From assembly GCA_949987565.1 (NCBI GenBank), contig OX465120.1, positions 7,082,587 to 7,146,586 on the forward strand: DNA of 64,000 bases, in the 5' to 3' direction. The position numbers were made by a program, and so were the translations under genes. Positions 22,523 to 37,500 of the stretch are shown here, piece by piece; the first letter of the stretch is position 1; every line of letters starts with the position of its first letter. This DNA comes from Luidia sarsii. Lineage: Eukaryota > Echinodermata > Asteroidea > Paxillosida > Luidiidae. The notes below the pieces were generated by a model, which was not told where the DNA came from, did no database searches, and worked only from the letters and a program-made list of their open reading frames with translations.

Positions 22523-25500
22523 CTAAGAGTAGGTTAATATCCTGGTAGCTGACAAGAGCTGATATACAGTGTCTACAAAACGGAAGTCAGTATTTCGCAT
22601 CCTCTCCATTCCTTCCTCAGTAGATAACTCGCATACCATGTGATACAAGTCAGCATGGAACTGAAACACAAACACAAAGGCTACATTTTCAACCTTATCA
22701 AATAATGCAGACACAAACGTATTATTATTGTCCAATATATCACATCAACATTCAATTCAAAATGGATCATTTTAATTCAACAAATCATTGTAGTCTTATA
22801 TTTGATCTTGGATTTGATCACAACACATTCTGGTATACCCGGTATGCAGAATGATACATGATCCATGCGGGTAATTTGACTGACAAAGAACATTGTCATT
22901 CATTTGACAGTAACTTTTGTTGCTGAAGTGAAACAAGTCAATGTAAACAGACGTCCAGTCATCCTCTCGGATGTGATGCCAGCTCGCTAAACTTATGCCT
23001 TCAAGATTCTGCTAGAACTGAAATGTCAGGCCCTCTACATTGTTGGTGGTTGCTTTCTAATGAATAATTAAATTGGCCTACACAATTAAATGCACCTTCC
23101 TAATACCACCTGAATTTCTTAGAGATCTGGGTTACATACATCGGACATAAGTTACATACATCAGCTAATGCAGTCAAAATATCTGCTCATAACATCAGGA
23201 TGCAAGCAAATGTTCCACTTCTATTTCACATATCAATATGGTCTAGAAGGGATTGTTCATGCCAAGATGATGTCCACAACTGTATCATACTGGGCCCTGT
23301 TTTTCCACTGTGTCATCAACAGCACATTTTTAGGCGTATCCTACCTGTGAGCCATCTGCATAGTCCTCAGAAAACTCTTCATCAAACTCAGTAACCCTCA
23401 GCTTCATTGCTCGCTCCTTGCTCACCATCAGTAAAGACCATTCATCCTGTAAAGAAGTGTTTAAAAATGTCATTTCATATTTTGTCATAAACACAGAAAA
23501 ACCAGATTCTAAGATTTTTCATAATTTATGAGATGTTGAAAGGTAGTGGATAGGGTAGAAATAAATCAGAAAAGTAACTATGACGTATATAATGTAGGGT
23601 ATGTATTCTGACAGCCACAACCTGATTTGGAATGGGTAAAGGCTCAAGTTATTTCAACAAATGGGACTGGGACTGATAGTTGATTTACCATGGCATGGTT
23701 TACCCGGACCTAATCTGACCTCATGTGTGGAAATTGTTTGTTGGTTTTCCTGCGGGACCTCTAACACGTAACAGCTTTCAGTGAGGGAGTTTTGTTCTCG
23801 TGCTGCAGAGCAACATTCTCTTGTATCTCAACTGTCAAAGTTTGACAAACATATTGTCAATGTATGAAAAACGATCATTCTGCCTTTGAGAGAGGTCATG
23901 CTAGGATAGAAATGTAAGGCCCTCTCAATTTTGGAGATTTGCATTTTGGTTCATTTAACCACTTTGCATTGGGATCTGCGATTTCGGAATCCCGCTGGTA
24001 TTGCTATGCACCAGGCCCACAGGATCTGGACACCACTTTTGTACAAATCCTAAACAAAGACTCTTTTCAGCCTATATGTACTACAGAGCAATACTTAGCA
24101 CGACACACATCTGTTTGGACTCAAGTTGCCACATGAATTGCCAGATAGGCGACAACAATTGCACTATTATAGGACTTTTACTGTAGAGAATAAAGGGATA
24201 GTGCGCTGCCAAGGCAGACAGCATGAAGAGTTGCACTATACTCCACTGACTATGCACAATCGGCCATTTTTGTCAGGTGGGAAAATCCCTTGACAAAAGC
24301 CATACTAGCTTCTGAATTGTGCCAGGTTTGACTCACTTCTACACAAAGTGTGCCCTTTTTGATAAATACCATAGATACGCATTGTTCCTGATTGTTTAGT
24401 GAGTTTTGAAGTTAAAACAAAAATTGGCATGATGGTCATGGGCACTAGGAAGTGGCCCAGTACTAAATGGCCTTTGACAATCATATTACTTATGGACTTA
24501 TTTAAAGAAAGCAACATCAAGAATGAAAATAGATACCTCCAATTGGTACAAAAGTATTTGTAACAGCAAGGCAAATATGGAGTACTTATGACTAGAAGAA
24601 AGTGTGATGTATAACTATTGAGTGGCTTTGCATGGAAAAGGTGCACTAGCAATAATTCATTATTAATTCATTTCACAAGCCAAACCACTCATTCCATGCT
24701 TTCAAACCATTCAATATTTGATGGCTTCAATGAATGTCTACACACACTACAAACAGTGATCTAAGACTAGCTCCAAATGGGTGCAACATCCTTCACCCAA
24801 GCTCCCATAGACACCATTGAATGTCAATTCTCAATGTACAGTTCAATTCAATGTGCATATAGTACCATCAGAAATCACTTCCCAACAAGTTTACCAATCC
24901 ATGAGGGGGGTTATTCATTCATACACAACAATTACAATTATAAGTTTACAAAACCAAATCAAGAAATCCAAAAACACGGAAAATTGTTGGGAAACATTGC
25001 CAATGAAAGAGTAGAGACCGAAGAAAGCACTTCAATGTGTTAGTACTAGGGTTAGTAGCACGTGAAGGGACATGATGCCATCCTACCTTCTTCTATTAGA
25101 AGACGCAGCAGAGCAATTGTAATAAAGTAAATTCAAAAGAAACATTAGCAAGCTGTTTTATAGTGAGAACACGAGAAAAGCAAAGCACACAGCAGACACA
25201 GCAACACACATACAAGCAAGACAAATGGCTATATGCCAGCTACTACCGTCTAGCATTGTGTATCAGTGCACAGTAATTTTCAGAATATACGCTGCCACTT
25301 AAACAGTTACTGCAACTTACTGTATACACAGCTTATATACTGCACCTTGATAAACAAACTTGACATCATATAGTATGTGTATAGGACATTCTTTTTGACC
25401 AAAAAGGAGAAATATTAATTTTCAACTGAGGCAATTTAAAAAAACCAAAATGGAAACAACTGAACAATGTCCCACTTGGTAGCCAATTGTAGCGTTCAGA

Positions 25501-28500
25501 GGTACACTGTACATGTACATGTACAGTATTATCTTTTACCCAAAATCATCCAACTTATCGGCAAAAATATGTCAGAGCACCGGATAATACGAGACTTTTA
25601 CTAGCACTCAGAGCATAAGCACCCAACCCCGTCCCAACTGCATCAGCAGTATACCTAGTAATGAAGACAACATCAGTGGAAAAATAACAATAGTGCAGCT
25701 TATACAGTGGTGTAGCTTATATGATAAGGCCTGAATCTTATCATGAAGTTTTTCGAGTGCTGCAGTTTATATACTGGACAGCTTTTCAAAAATTACGGTA
25801 ATTGTTCCATATGTTCAATGATCCATGCAGTCTACAGTACATAGTGAACTATAATGTTATGATTTGATGTTTTTTTATGAAATCAATTATTAAAGGATGA
25901 TATTGGGAAAATGCAAGTATGTAAGCCAGTATGCACAAGCCAAATGAGAAATGTGCACAGAGTCATGGTCATGTACAATGTATTTGTTGCAAATGTCAGT
26001 GCATTTTTTGCCATGGCCAAAACACAACAGACAAAAACCAGACAAAATATAAAACATTGCATATGAAACAACACACACCTGGTGACTACCCGGTAATCAC
26101 AACGTGCCTATAGTACATGTAGTGTACATACTGCACTATATCAAGAATGTGGTTTGTGGCATTGGTAGTGTGATATAAATGATGCTACTGGTATGTAAAG
26201 TAAGCATGTACATGTAGGGGAAAGGTTTCATGGTAGTCTGTACAAAACAGATGTCCCAACAACTAAACCACTCATTGGAGTATAATTGTTTCACAGAGTA
26301 CATTAATATAATTGTACTTTTAAAATAGCAGAAAAGTGCAAGAATGTAGGTGAAGTCTAGCCATCTATAGTTATTTCCCCATTAATTATTGCTATACTTG
26401 TGCTTAATAAAAAACTATTTAATGGTTTGGAATCTTCATGTGCATGGGGAGTGTACCTGTTCATCGTCATCATGATTCTTCTATGTGGACAAAGGCAACC
26501 AATACAAATTAATGTCATCAAGGAACAGACAAGACAAACTGTTAGTGTTACATCTAGATGAATACAGTCATTGGTATTCACTATCAGTTTAAGCAGTGTA
26601 AGCAGACAATGTACAGAGCAACTATGCATAGTGACAGGCAAGCAAGCAGTAAAGTCATATCTACAACGACTAATAGATCCATTCACACAACTGTGACATT
26701 GTATGCCACTTGTCACAACTTCCCTTCTCAAGTTGGTTTAAAAGTTTGTGGGTTTGATTTCCTTATCTTTGTAGAATCTTCTAAATCTATGAAAACGCTA
26801 GAAACTTCAAGCCCTCATATTTCAACATAAGGTGTGCAACAGTTTTGATGCTTCAATTAGAAATGGTTTTATTTCTAGAGGTAATGCTTTATGTTTGGTA
26901 TAGCACAGGAGCATAATGAATGGATTCGAGTTTAAACACTTGGCATACATCTTCCTTTCCACATTCTTGTAGCAGTTAGGTTGGGTTGACATTTGAATGT
27001 ACTTACATCATGGGGTGTTTCATCAATTAGTTTCTGAGTTCCTTGAACTATGACCTTGTCTTCTCCACCCTCAGAGTTCCACTTACTCCAAGCAAATGCA
27101 AAATGAGAAGCAGCCAATGCCATCTGGCGGTAGATAGAATCCTCAATGGCTGTATTCTGAGGTAACAATTACACACAAAATAACAACTCACCAGTCAAAT
27201 CTCTACAACACAAATTATTCCTCTTTCTTAAAGTCCCTAAACAACATTGGTAAGATCAAAAACAAATGTTCACAGATTTACATGAAACCTATACAGTTTA
27301 AAGATAGTTGTGGTAGAAACCTCACACTGAAATATTTCTGTCTAAAATGCTGTATTTTTGGAGAAAAGAGTAAAGAATATCGTTTACGAGACTATCATAC
27401 CCGAGATCTAAACTATTTTTCAGAACAGTACAGCGTTGAATGCTGCATTTTTGCGAAACAAATAAAGCGGTTTTCACCATTTTCTCGAGACTCGGTTGGC
27501 GGATTGAGCTGAATTTGTTTACAGGTGTTCTATAATGTCTCCTGTAATGTCTCCTGTGCTTTGCTATCGCCAATCCAAGGAAGGTTGTTTGGCTGTTTAT
27601 TGTATGTAGAAGTGGAAGTAAAGATAAGACTACACATTATGCTGTCCACATGCAGCTTGACATTAACCACATACAACCAGCTTGATAGATTAACCATATG
27701 TCCCTTTGAATCACCACTGACATACCTTCTCAGCAATGCTAACATACTTCTTGGAATCATCTTCTGGGAAGAGGTTCAAACCAACATTCCTCATGGCCTA
27801 CAAACAAACAGAAATGTCATTGTTGTTCAAAAGTTCCCAGCCATTATTTGTTTTTTTGTTTGACTTAAATTTAAAAACCTGCATCCACTTTATGTGATCC
27901 CTGATCTGCTGTAGCAGGTTTACAAGTTGTTTCCATCTAAATGAAAATGGGGCATTATCCCTGGAGATATACAGCAGTTAATGGTTGATACCCAAATCCT
28001 GACAAAGACTAGTTGACTATTTGGGAGGGCCACCAAGTGCTGGGTAGTTCAGATGGTAAGAGTGCTGGTACGCAAAACCAGAGGTCCCGAGTTCAAGTCG
28101 CAGTCCAATAAAAGTTCCCAGTTAGTTTTCTTTATTTGTTTTTGGATTTATATGTCTTGTGTAGATTTGTTTTCCATCGGTGCTTGTTTTAGCACACTTA
28201 GAGTAGACCTCAAATCATCTCAAGGGCCAATGAGGCCCCAGCCACAGTCACATACAGTAGGACTTACTTACTGATGAAGGCTTAAGCCATGACAATATAG
28301 CCTATAACACTAAATAATACCAGGTGAACTTCATGCTTTGGGGCCTCCAACTTTGCAGACACAATTGCATTGCTTAAGGCTTAACCATTTGGACCAGGCA
28401 CTAACTGCTCAAATTCTCCAATTTGATAACACTGATAACATACATCACCCCTGACATGCCTTTTTAGCATCCCACACTGCTTTAATGGAATTAGTGCTCA

Positions 28501-31500
28501 GCTGGATCAACAGATTATGATGGGTTATTGGGCTATTGTAAAATTATGCTGGCTTGCTATCCCAAGACAATCAGGGCATAGTCAGCCATGGGAAATAGCA
28601 CACAGGTAGAGAGAGCAGCCCACACTGGACTGGTCCATCTGTATGCACTCTACCTACCTGAATCAGCTGTGTGGGTGTCATCCATTTCTCCTGTATGTGA
28701 TTGAGTTCTGGTTTCTTCTCACTATCAGCTGTCTGTCTGAAACAGCACACTGAGCCCTGCAATGATATGCATGTACATACAAGTGTTTACAAGCAATCCT
28801 TACACAACCACTTATAACCAGTGTGCTTGCACTACGCCTAGGACACACTCAACTGGGATTTATTTAAAATATCAAAAGTAATGAGGGCCTGATGTTTTTA
28901 ACCTTGCAGGACCTTTCTCAGCAGGACATTTGAGAAAGGTCCCACTAGACCAAGGATTAAAACGTCAGGCCCTCCTAATTTTTGATAGTTTTGACTTTGG
29001 TACACTGTACATTTTAGTTAGTAAGCAGTTTGCAACATTTTTGCATATAACTCTATTTACTTAAAACTTTATTACCACTGGTGACTTTCGTCCACAGCGC
29101 CTAATGTATTTTCTGTTACCATGAGCGACTTTAGTCGACAAGCGCAATGCACATTTTCGATGAATAAATAATTTTGTGGGTGCCCTCTGTTGTTCATGAT
29201 ACTTATACAGTTAGAAAGCTCTTTTTGTAAGCTTTACAATAGTGCAAAGGTCAATGGGGGTCACCACTGACGGCCACGTAAACCTTTTTCAGAATTCGCC
29301 AACGTTTTCCTCCGATTCCGTTGCCAATGAACGATCTATTAAACTTGACTACCGCGTGGATTTCTTGCATATACTGATTCTGAGAATTATTCAATGTATT
29401 CTGATGAGGTTTTGGAAGGGTAATCCTAAAAATTATCGTCATTCAGGTACATTGGACGATGAGAATGGTTCAGTTGGTGTGGGACCGTGTAGCGTGTGCA
29501 GTCAGTGGGACAGGCCATGTGATCGCCGTAGCACACGGTCGTGAGGTCTGTGGAGTGCACGCTCGTGGCGGAAGTCCCTGCGGCAAAGCCGGACTTCACG
29601 TTCGTGGGGGAATTGTTCAAGGCAACTTGCTCAAGATCTTTCAGAAAAAATGTACCCTATTTCTCGTTGGAATTACTTGATCTTGGAATCAAATGAAAGA
29701 GTATACCATGAACGAAAACGCTCTCAATGAAACCATTAGTATTCTTTCAAGAATTGATGGTGAAGCATGGGTTTGAAAATAACGACTTATTAAGAAATAT
29801 GTTGAAAAAAGAATCCCTTGTGTAGATTTGAAAAATGGGGCTCTAAATTGCTTGTAGTAAAGAGATTTTAGTTTGAATTTCATACCAGAGGAAAGCCCCT
29901 TGTTATACTGAATAGAATACATACACACATTTTTGTTGTAAAAGCGCGCCTTCATTGAGAAAAATGATGTTGATAATAAAGAGAGCAAAGAAAAGCTGTC
30001 TTGGGCTCAAAATAATCTGGTAAGGAAGTGAGGACTCAATTTAACTCAATGCTTTTAGTGTTTAAAGATGTATAAGGAAAGCTTCTGAAAAGTGAAAACA
30101 CATACATTTACAGTACTCAACTGCTTAAATGTAAAACCTGAGCAAGCAGGAATTTGACTACAAAAGACTGAAGCATAGGCTAACAACAACTAATTTCATT
30201 ATCATGTATTTGTACTTATTTCCATTTTGTACTCAAGCACTTTTCTGATGTTTCATAGCTATCCCTAACAGTTGAGGAAACGATTACACTCATGGTGATT
30301 TGAAGGTTCAGGAAGGGTAAGGGCTAGAGTACAGTATGTCATCTAGTGTTCATAAAACCTGGAGTCAAATTGAATGAGTCACATTCTTATTCAATTGTCT
30401 GTTTTCTTGACTTTTCTTGTGTTCTACGAACATAGTAAACTTCCCCATATATATTCTAAACAATTCCGAAGTTATCTTGACACTTACTTTGATTTCAATT
30501 TCTGCTTCATTAATTGCAGCCATGATGGTAAATCTGGCCTGGTTCTCAACAATTGGACGCAGTTCCCATGACTGGAAAGGCATATTGATGTGTTTGTCTT
30601 GAAGACAAGCAAGGGGTCCAAAGTTGATTGTCTTGAAAGACAGCATCTTGGTTTCTAATGGGAAAACAAAGGTCAAACAAATAAAGAAAACACTGATTGG
30701 GAACTTTTAAACAAATTTTTAAAAATGGCAAAGAAAACTTACACTGCACCGGGACTTGAACCCTAGACCTCTGGTTTGGATACCAGTGCTCTTACCATAT
30801 GAGCTATCCAGCCCTTAGATGGCGACCTTCACAAAATAGTCAACTTGTCTTTGCCAGGTTGGGGGCACCAGGCAGAAGCATTCAACAATTAACTGCCGTA
30901 TATCTCCAGGGACCATGCCCTCATTTTACATGAGTATTTGGGAAGGCAACCACCTAAGGGTTGGATAGCTCAGAGCGCTGGTACATTAAGCCAGAAGTCT
31001 CGGGTTCAAGCACAGTCCAGTAAAATGTTCTAAAATGTTGCTACCTGTATTCCCTGTCAGTTTTTCTTTCCTTTGTTTATTGAAAACAATCATCTTAATA
31101 CTAATAGGTACACTTGTCATATTTTATTTTGAAGACATGAATGCAAAGTTAAATGACCACAAAATTGATTGATATTCCAAATAAGATGATTCTTGTCTTT
31201 TTGGGCGAGCATGATATTGTTGTCAGTGAGTGTTAGACTTGCTGGTGTCTTACCATCATTGAACTTAATATCAATGAAGCCATCCAGTCTCCACTGGTTC
31301 CTATCAGAGCACCAGTAAGCCATCTGTGGTTCCTCATTATACAACACATCCTCACGCAACCTTTGATCAAAATAAACCACATTAATGGCAATCAGTACCC
31401 TTCAACCAACTTGTTACTTTTGGGTAAGAAATAAAGAGAAACAGATGAATATTGTTCCATGAACAATGGCCCAATTGAAGGACGAATAGCTTATCTTTTG

Positions 31501-34500
31501 ATTGTTCACATCAATAATGTTCTCTTATTTTCATTAATATAGCCAAATCGCTTTAATGAAACTTTGGTTTAGATGGTTTTGGTAAGGAAAATGCATGTAC
31601 ATGTAGATAACACTTAAAGGTTTGCAAAGTGGAAACAAATAACAAACATTTGCAGTGAAACCATGTAAGTCATATTTCGAGATGGAGTATGGCTCTGCAA
31701 AGAGCCCATATCTTAACATTTCAGACATGTACGTCTGTCATAAGGCGCCTGTAAATTACCGACTCTTCTCAGAGCCTTACAACTTCTCCAAAGAGAATAC
31801 CTGCATGGTGTCACTGCAAACTTTCCAAATTTTTGTATGTACATATAAATACAGAGTTCAGTGAAATGCAGCTCAAGTCTAAAGTAAAATGCAAAAGATT
31901 ATCAGTCAATAAAATATGTGCATGTTAAGTAGAAAGGGAAGCACTTACCTAAAGCTGATGCCAATGGGTGGCGCTCCTAATGCCTCTGTAGCTGCTGCAG
32001 CACTAGCTAGTGCCTTGGCATCCAATGTCTGACCCATTGTCATTGTTCCTGACAGAGTCTGGCCCAGCCGATTGTCACCAGCAGGATAAGCTACTCGTTT
32101 CAAATCATTCTCACTCACTGCAAATACATTCAAAACAAACAACACATTCTTCAATCAAATTGGTAGAAACTAAAGGTGATCTCTGAACTGCTGTAGTCAG
32201 TCTTACTTGAAATTGTTGTTTGCATCTGAATGAAAATAGGGCTATTATCCCTAAAGATATAGGGCAGTGACTTGTGTCCACACCCTGCACAGAGTTACTT
32301 GGAAAGACTGCTATCTAAGGATTTGACAGCTCAAGAGCGCTTGTACATCAAATCATAGGTCTTAGGTTCACGTCCTGGTCCAATTAATTTCCTTCCCCAT
32401 TTTCCAAACAATTGTTTCATACAAAATTCTAATCATCGTACTGAATAAATAAGATGCTTCCATTTGGCATCATATAACATCCTTGAGGTGATCAATCAGT
32501 AGAATTTGGAGGAATGGGAAAGAATAGACAAAGTGTGGCTGATATTACAGCAGTGTGTCAAGACCCACCCAAGCATAGATCCAGTCTCAACACTGGCACA
32601 GAATCCATTTGCATTGCCTGATCATGGAATGCTGTCCAAAAGAATTTGTAGGAGTGAAGGCTCAGGGCTTCAAGCGTAAAGTAATACTGAAGGATTGTGA
32701 AGGATTAAGCACAGTACTCAGCCTAATGTTTGAAGGGCTTAAGGGCATGAATTAACTTAACAGTTCACTGTAAATGTACACTATAAGGCCATTTTATAAT
32801 GTTTTTGGTGACTTGTAGGATACTGAGACAGATACCCCTACAATATAACATGGCCACCAGTGTCTATAAAAATGAATCTCAACAAAAGAGACTCCTATTC
32901 ATGACCTTCCAGGAAGACTGGCTGTTTTCTTAAGATATGTCAAGCTACATGTAGCCGTGTTAAATGTAGTCCAATTGATGAATATCAACTTATGGATAGC
33001 ACTTGAAGACTCACCAGTTGGAAACTCACTATTTGATTGCATCTGATAGAGGAGTTGTGGCTATGAAAGCTTATGCACACTTCCTATCTGGTTAGTCTTC
33101 AAGTGCTATCCATAAGTTGTAATTATTCATTTGTTTTCTTACTAATGCAGTGCCTTCTCTATGGCGTTAAGTGATGGTCTTAGGCACTGTCTTATCTTCA
33201 ATTACAAATTGAATGCTTAATTTTCCACAGGCCTACTCCCATTAAGTGAATCAACAAGAGACCTTAGCACAGATACAATATAATCAGAAGGAATGATGTG
33301 TATTCTACAATTCAAAATATAAAAACTATACCATCATAAGATGGAAACAGCTACACATAGCCCAGGGCTTCAACCACCTAATGATCAATCATTTGCCAAA
33401 AAATGTTCAAGGTTGAAAAAGTCCAGCATTACTCTGAATGAAACCAAAGTTGGAGATGAATACACCAGCCCTGACTGGGGCAATAAGCACCGAAGAGGCA
33501 GGCAATGAGTCAACTAGAGAGGAAGTGGCTAAGTGATTTGATAATTGAAGAGCTAGTGGCATGAACAGCTGCAACAATGACTCCACATTACTACCATGAC
33601 TCTGGCATACACTAAGGAGACCTTGTCACAATGCCATATCACGCAACAAACACCCAAGGGATGTGAACACAGCCTACATCCCACTATCTCCTCGCATGAA
33701 GACAGCAATATGAAATACTAATTGAATCCATCAAGGAGATGATGCAAAGTCATGCTAAGGCCTGCTCATAGGGACTGCAGCTCACAGGAACTTGTTGATT
33801 GGGAATTAACACTGTGCATTATATCAGCACTACGATGACTGATGGCATTTAGCATACAAAGCACATGCAATTAGTCTCATTTCCACCACAAAGACATGCG
33901 CAATGTATCACAGCAGTACCCATCTAAACCTCTAGAAATGATAACTTATTAATAAGATGTGGAACATCAAATCTCAATACAACTTATAAACACTACAAAA
34001 TACAAGGCCGGCTTTATACCCTCTCTGTAGAGTCCATAGGCCTTTTCACACTATGAACGTTCAACACGTATTGAAACTTACACGGGTCCGACATGGGTCC
34101 GACCCGTGTTAAATTCAACACGGGTCACTCTCGCCGTGGTTTCACACTACGCAACGCCACACCAGCATTTTCTCAATCTGTGTAATATTTCGACTTGTGT
34201 AATGCGTGATCGTTTCACACTACACACGGCATCAAACTTTCAACATGGGTCCAATCTGAAAACCCCCATAATGCATTGCTGACTTCTCGAATCCGGCAGC
34301 CGTCAGCGCCTCGCTTATTTTCGCGAAGACTTTCCTTGTAGTGCCATCAAGCTGGGTTTGGATGGCCCCGTCAGCCCAAATTTCTAACATTGCCGCCACC
34401 TCCTCTTCACTCCAAGTCGGCCTTTTTTTCTATCTTCGACTCCATTTTTAATGGCAAATTGCAACAAATTATCAAACTGAACGCCATTAATCTCGTACAC

Positions 34501-37500
34501 AAGGGTACGCAGGGTCGCAGGTCAAAGGCTGCTTCGGTGTTTGTATGTTCGTTGCAAAGTACAATATCTACAGTGTGGCACTGCAACGCATGCGCACTCA
34601 GCCGTCTCCCAACACGGGACGAACTCAACCCGGAGACGTTCACACTACTGCTTTCAACACGTGTGGAAATTTTCAATTTTTTAGTGTGAAAATGTCAGTC
34701 ATTTCAACACGGGTCCGACCCGTGTTCAACACAGAGATTTTTCATAGTGTGAAAAGGCCTCTTGTAATGTTTCACTACATTTATAAGATTTGTACTTAAT
34801 ATCAAACAGCCATACAGGCAGTTGACCTCTAAAGAAGTAAATAAACAGGCATTACAACCATGAAAGAACCACTTTGTGAAAATTATAGAATGAAAACATG
34901 CAGGGGACATTAACTTTCCTTGTAAAAATCCTTCAAATTATCTGCATAACAATAGGACCACAGTGTGTTCACTGCTTGTACTTGTGCAATGGTTTCATTC
35001 AGAATTAAAGTTCTCCAAAATGTAGCGGGCCTAACATTACCCTTGAGGGACCTCTCCCAAAGGCAGAATGAAAAGGACAAATAAAATAGGAATAGTCAAG
35101 AGGACACGGATGACAGAAAAGGGACAAAGAGGAATTGAAGTTGTCATTTGTTCAATGTCATGCATGCACCTGTTTACTATCACAGGGATTAAAAGTGCAT
35201 CTTCACTTCCTGCGTATTATGAGACATCCCAGTGAGCAACTGATGATGAATACAAACCATGGCCTTGCAAAAGAACAACCATTTGGCAGAGCGTTACTAA
35301 TACCCCTGAGAATTTCACAAAACCTAATCTAATCAAAAGGTGTCAAAGGACACAAGATTTTGGGGAACCTAGTCTATTATATAGATTTATGCAATTCATC
35401 TTGCAAGGACTAAAGCAGTGATTGACATGAAAGTAATGTGCCATTTCATGGCAATGGTATCTCTGAATATAATCATTTTGTCAAAGGTCACAGTTGCAAA
35501 AATTAAATAGGCAATTGAATACATAATGCCCAGAAGCATATTACTGTTCTGTAAACAGTATCTGTAAACAAATAAACAGTTCTGTAAACAAATATGTATC
35601 AATAAAACTGATTTCAGTTTTAAACTAAAACATATACACAGAGCAGCAAGACTGTGCTTGGGAATAAATAGAAAATATGAGCACCAACTAGCAAACCTCA
35701 CCTTGTGTCATGACCCATGACTTGACTTGCTTTGGTTGAGGAGGTAGAGACAAGAGGTCAAAGTTTGTGACCCCTCCCAGGACTTGATAAGCCCTCAGGT
35801 CAACTGTGTCCTCATCCTCCTGATCACATTCCTCTTCAACCTCATCCTCATCATCATCCTCTTCGGGCTCTAGAGATTAAATAAAAATTATTGCGTCATA
35901 CATATGAATAACTACCATTGTCATCATTTCTTTCTCAGCAGTTTCTTTCTAGTCTGAGCAGATGAGTTCTAGTCAATTTTGTCAACAGGAAATCTAGCTC
36001 CAGCTCCCAAACTTGCAAGTCTGAAATAAGCAACTCCTGAATGCCCAGCCCATATGTTAAACTATTAGACACTAAAAAGTTGCCGTCACTAAATGTAATC
36101 AGCAGTACCGGGATTATAGTCATAACAAATGCAGCAAACTGCTTCTTAACTTGAATGACCAAAGTACATTGTCTTTTTTTGAGAAAGACAGAATCAGCCT
36201 TTGAGAAATATCCTGCTAGGATCAAAATGTTAGACCCTGTAAAATTTCAAAATTTATTAAAAATGTTACATGCCTTATAAGCCATTACAAATACTTTGGC
36301 AAAGAAGCTGTTGCCTGTACTTAAGGCCATATACCATATGATCCATTCAATACACAGGTACTGCAAAATAAAGGTAAGGCTGTGGCAATCTATTTAGATG
36401 AGCAACATCCAGCCAATTGGTAGTCAACTACATAATACACATGTACCTGGTTGTGTTGTGTGTACTTGTAGTGGTGTCTTTGATGGAGTCGCTGGTTTCT
36501 CTTCATTATTATCTTCATCCACTGGCTTGTCATCTTCATCTCCTTCCTAAAGCAAAGTGCACAATTATCTGCATTGATTTATGCTGAATTAGATTTTCTT
36601 TTTTGACATACATGTATGCAGGGTAAATACCCGAACACATTGTCATTTTCAGACTGAATCCAAGGACATAAAGACATGATAAGGCTTTGACAGGAACACA
36701 CCAATTATCCTGACCTTCATCGATGTTACTCTAATTGAAATGGCATTGCATAGGTCCCTACCTGTTTTTGTTCAGAATCAATGTCTTCCTTTTCTTCCTC
36801 AGCTTTGTCCGAGTCTTTTGTCTTCTCTTCCTTTTCTTCTGGACTATGCTTAACATCCTCTACAATAAGAGAATACTTCTTCTTCTTCTTCTTAGCCTGA
36901 AAGGTTCTGCACAGATGTGAGTAGTGGTCGTAGCGTGTTTGGATGACACGAATTGCAATGTCGGACAAAGCTAGTTGCTTAGGCAGCTCAAAGATGAAAT
37001 GTTCCTCTTCAAAATCAAAGGATTTGAAGCTGTGGGGGGGAGAAATATTCATGAAATTGTTATTGTAAATGAAAAATGGATCAAAACTCAATCATTGTTT
37101 GTGTGAATCATTCAATTCATTATTACCATTTATGTGTGATATTAGAAGTAGAAACCTTGTCAATGCATTTGATTTGCCTGCCTGCATGAGGTAGTTGATA
37201 CTACATGTAGTCCTAATGGGGTCAGACAGAAGCTTTTAACATTGTTATTCCAAAGTTACACAGCCAGCAACATCAGATAATGGAGAGGGGAGGATGTCAA
37301 TTTAAGTCTTATGGACTCTTCCTCTAATCTATTCCATCTACCCATTGCATCTGGCCTCCCATTAATAAGACTACTCAGTAAGAGTCATTCATCCAAACCT
37401 ACCGTGGGTTTTTGGTGAGATTACCCCACAGCATGACTGTAAAATCGCTGCTTCCTTTCACCAATTGAAGGTTTCCTGACTCAGTATCAGCCATGCTAGA

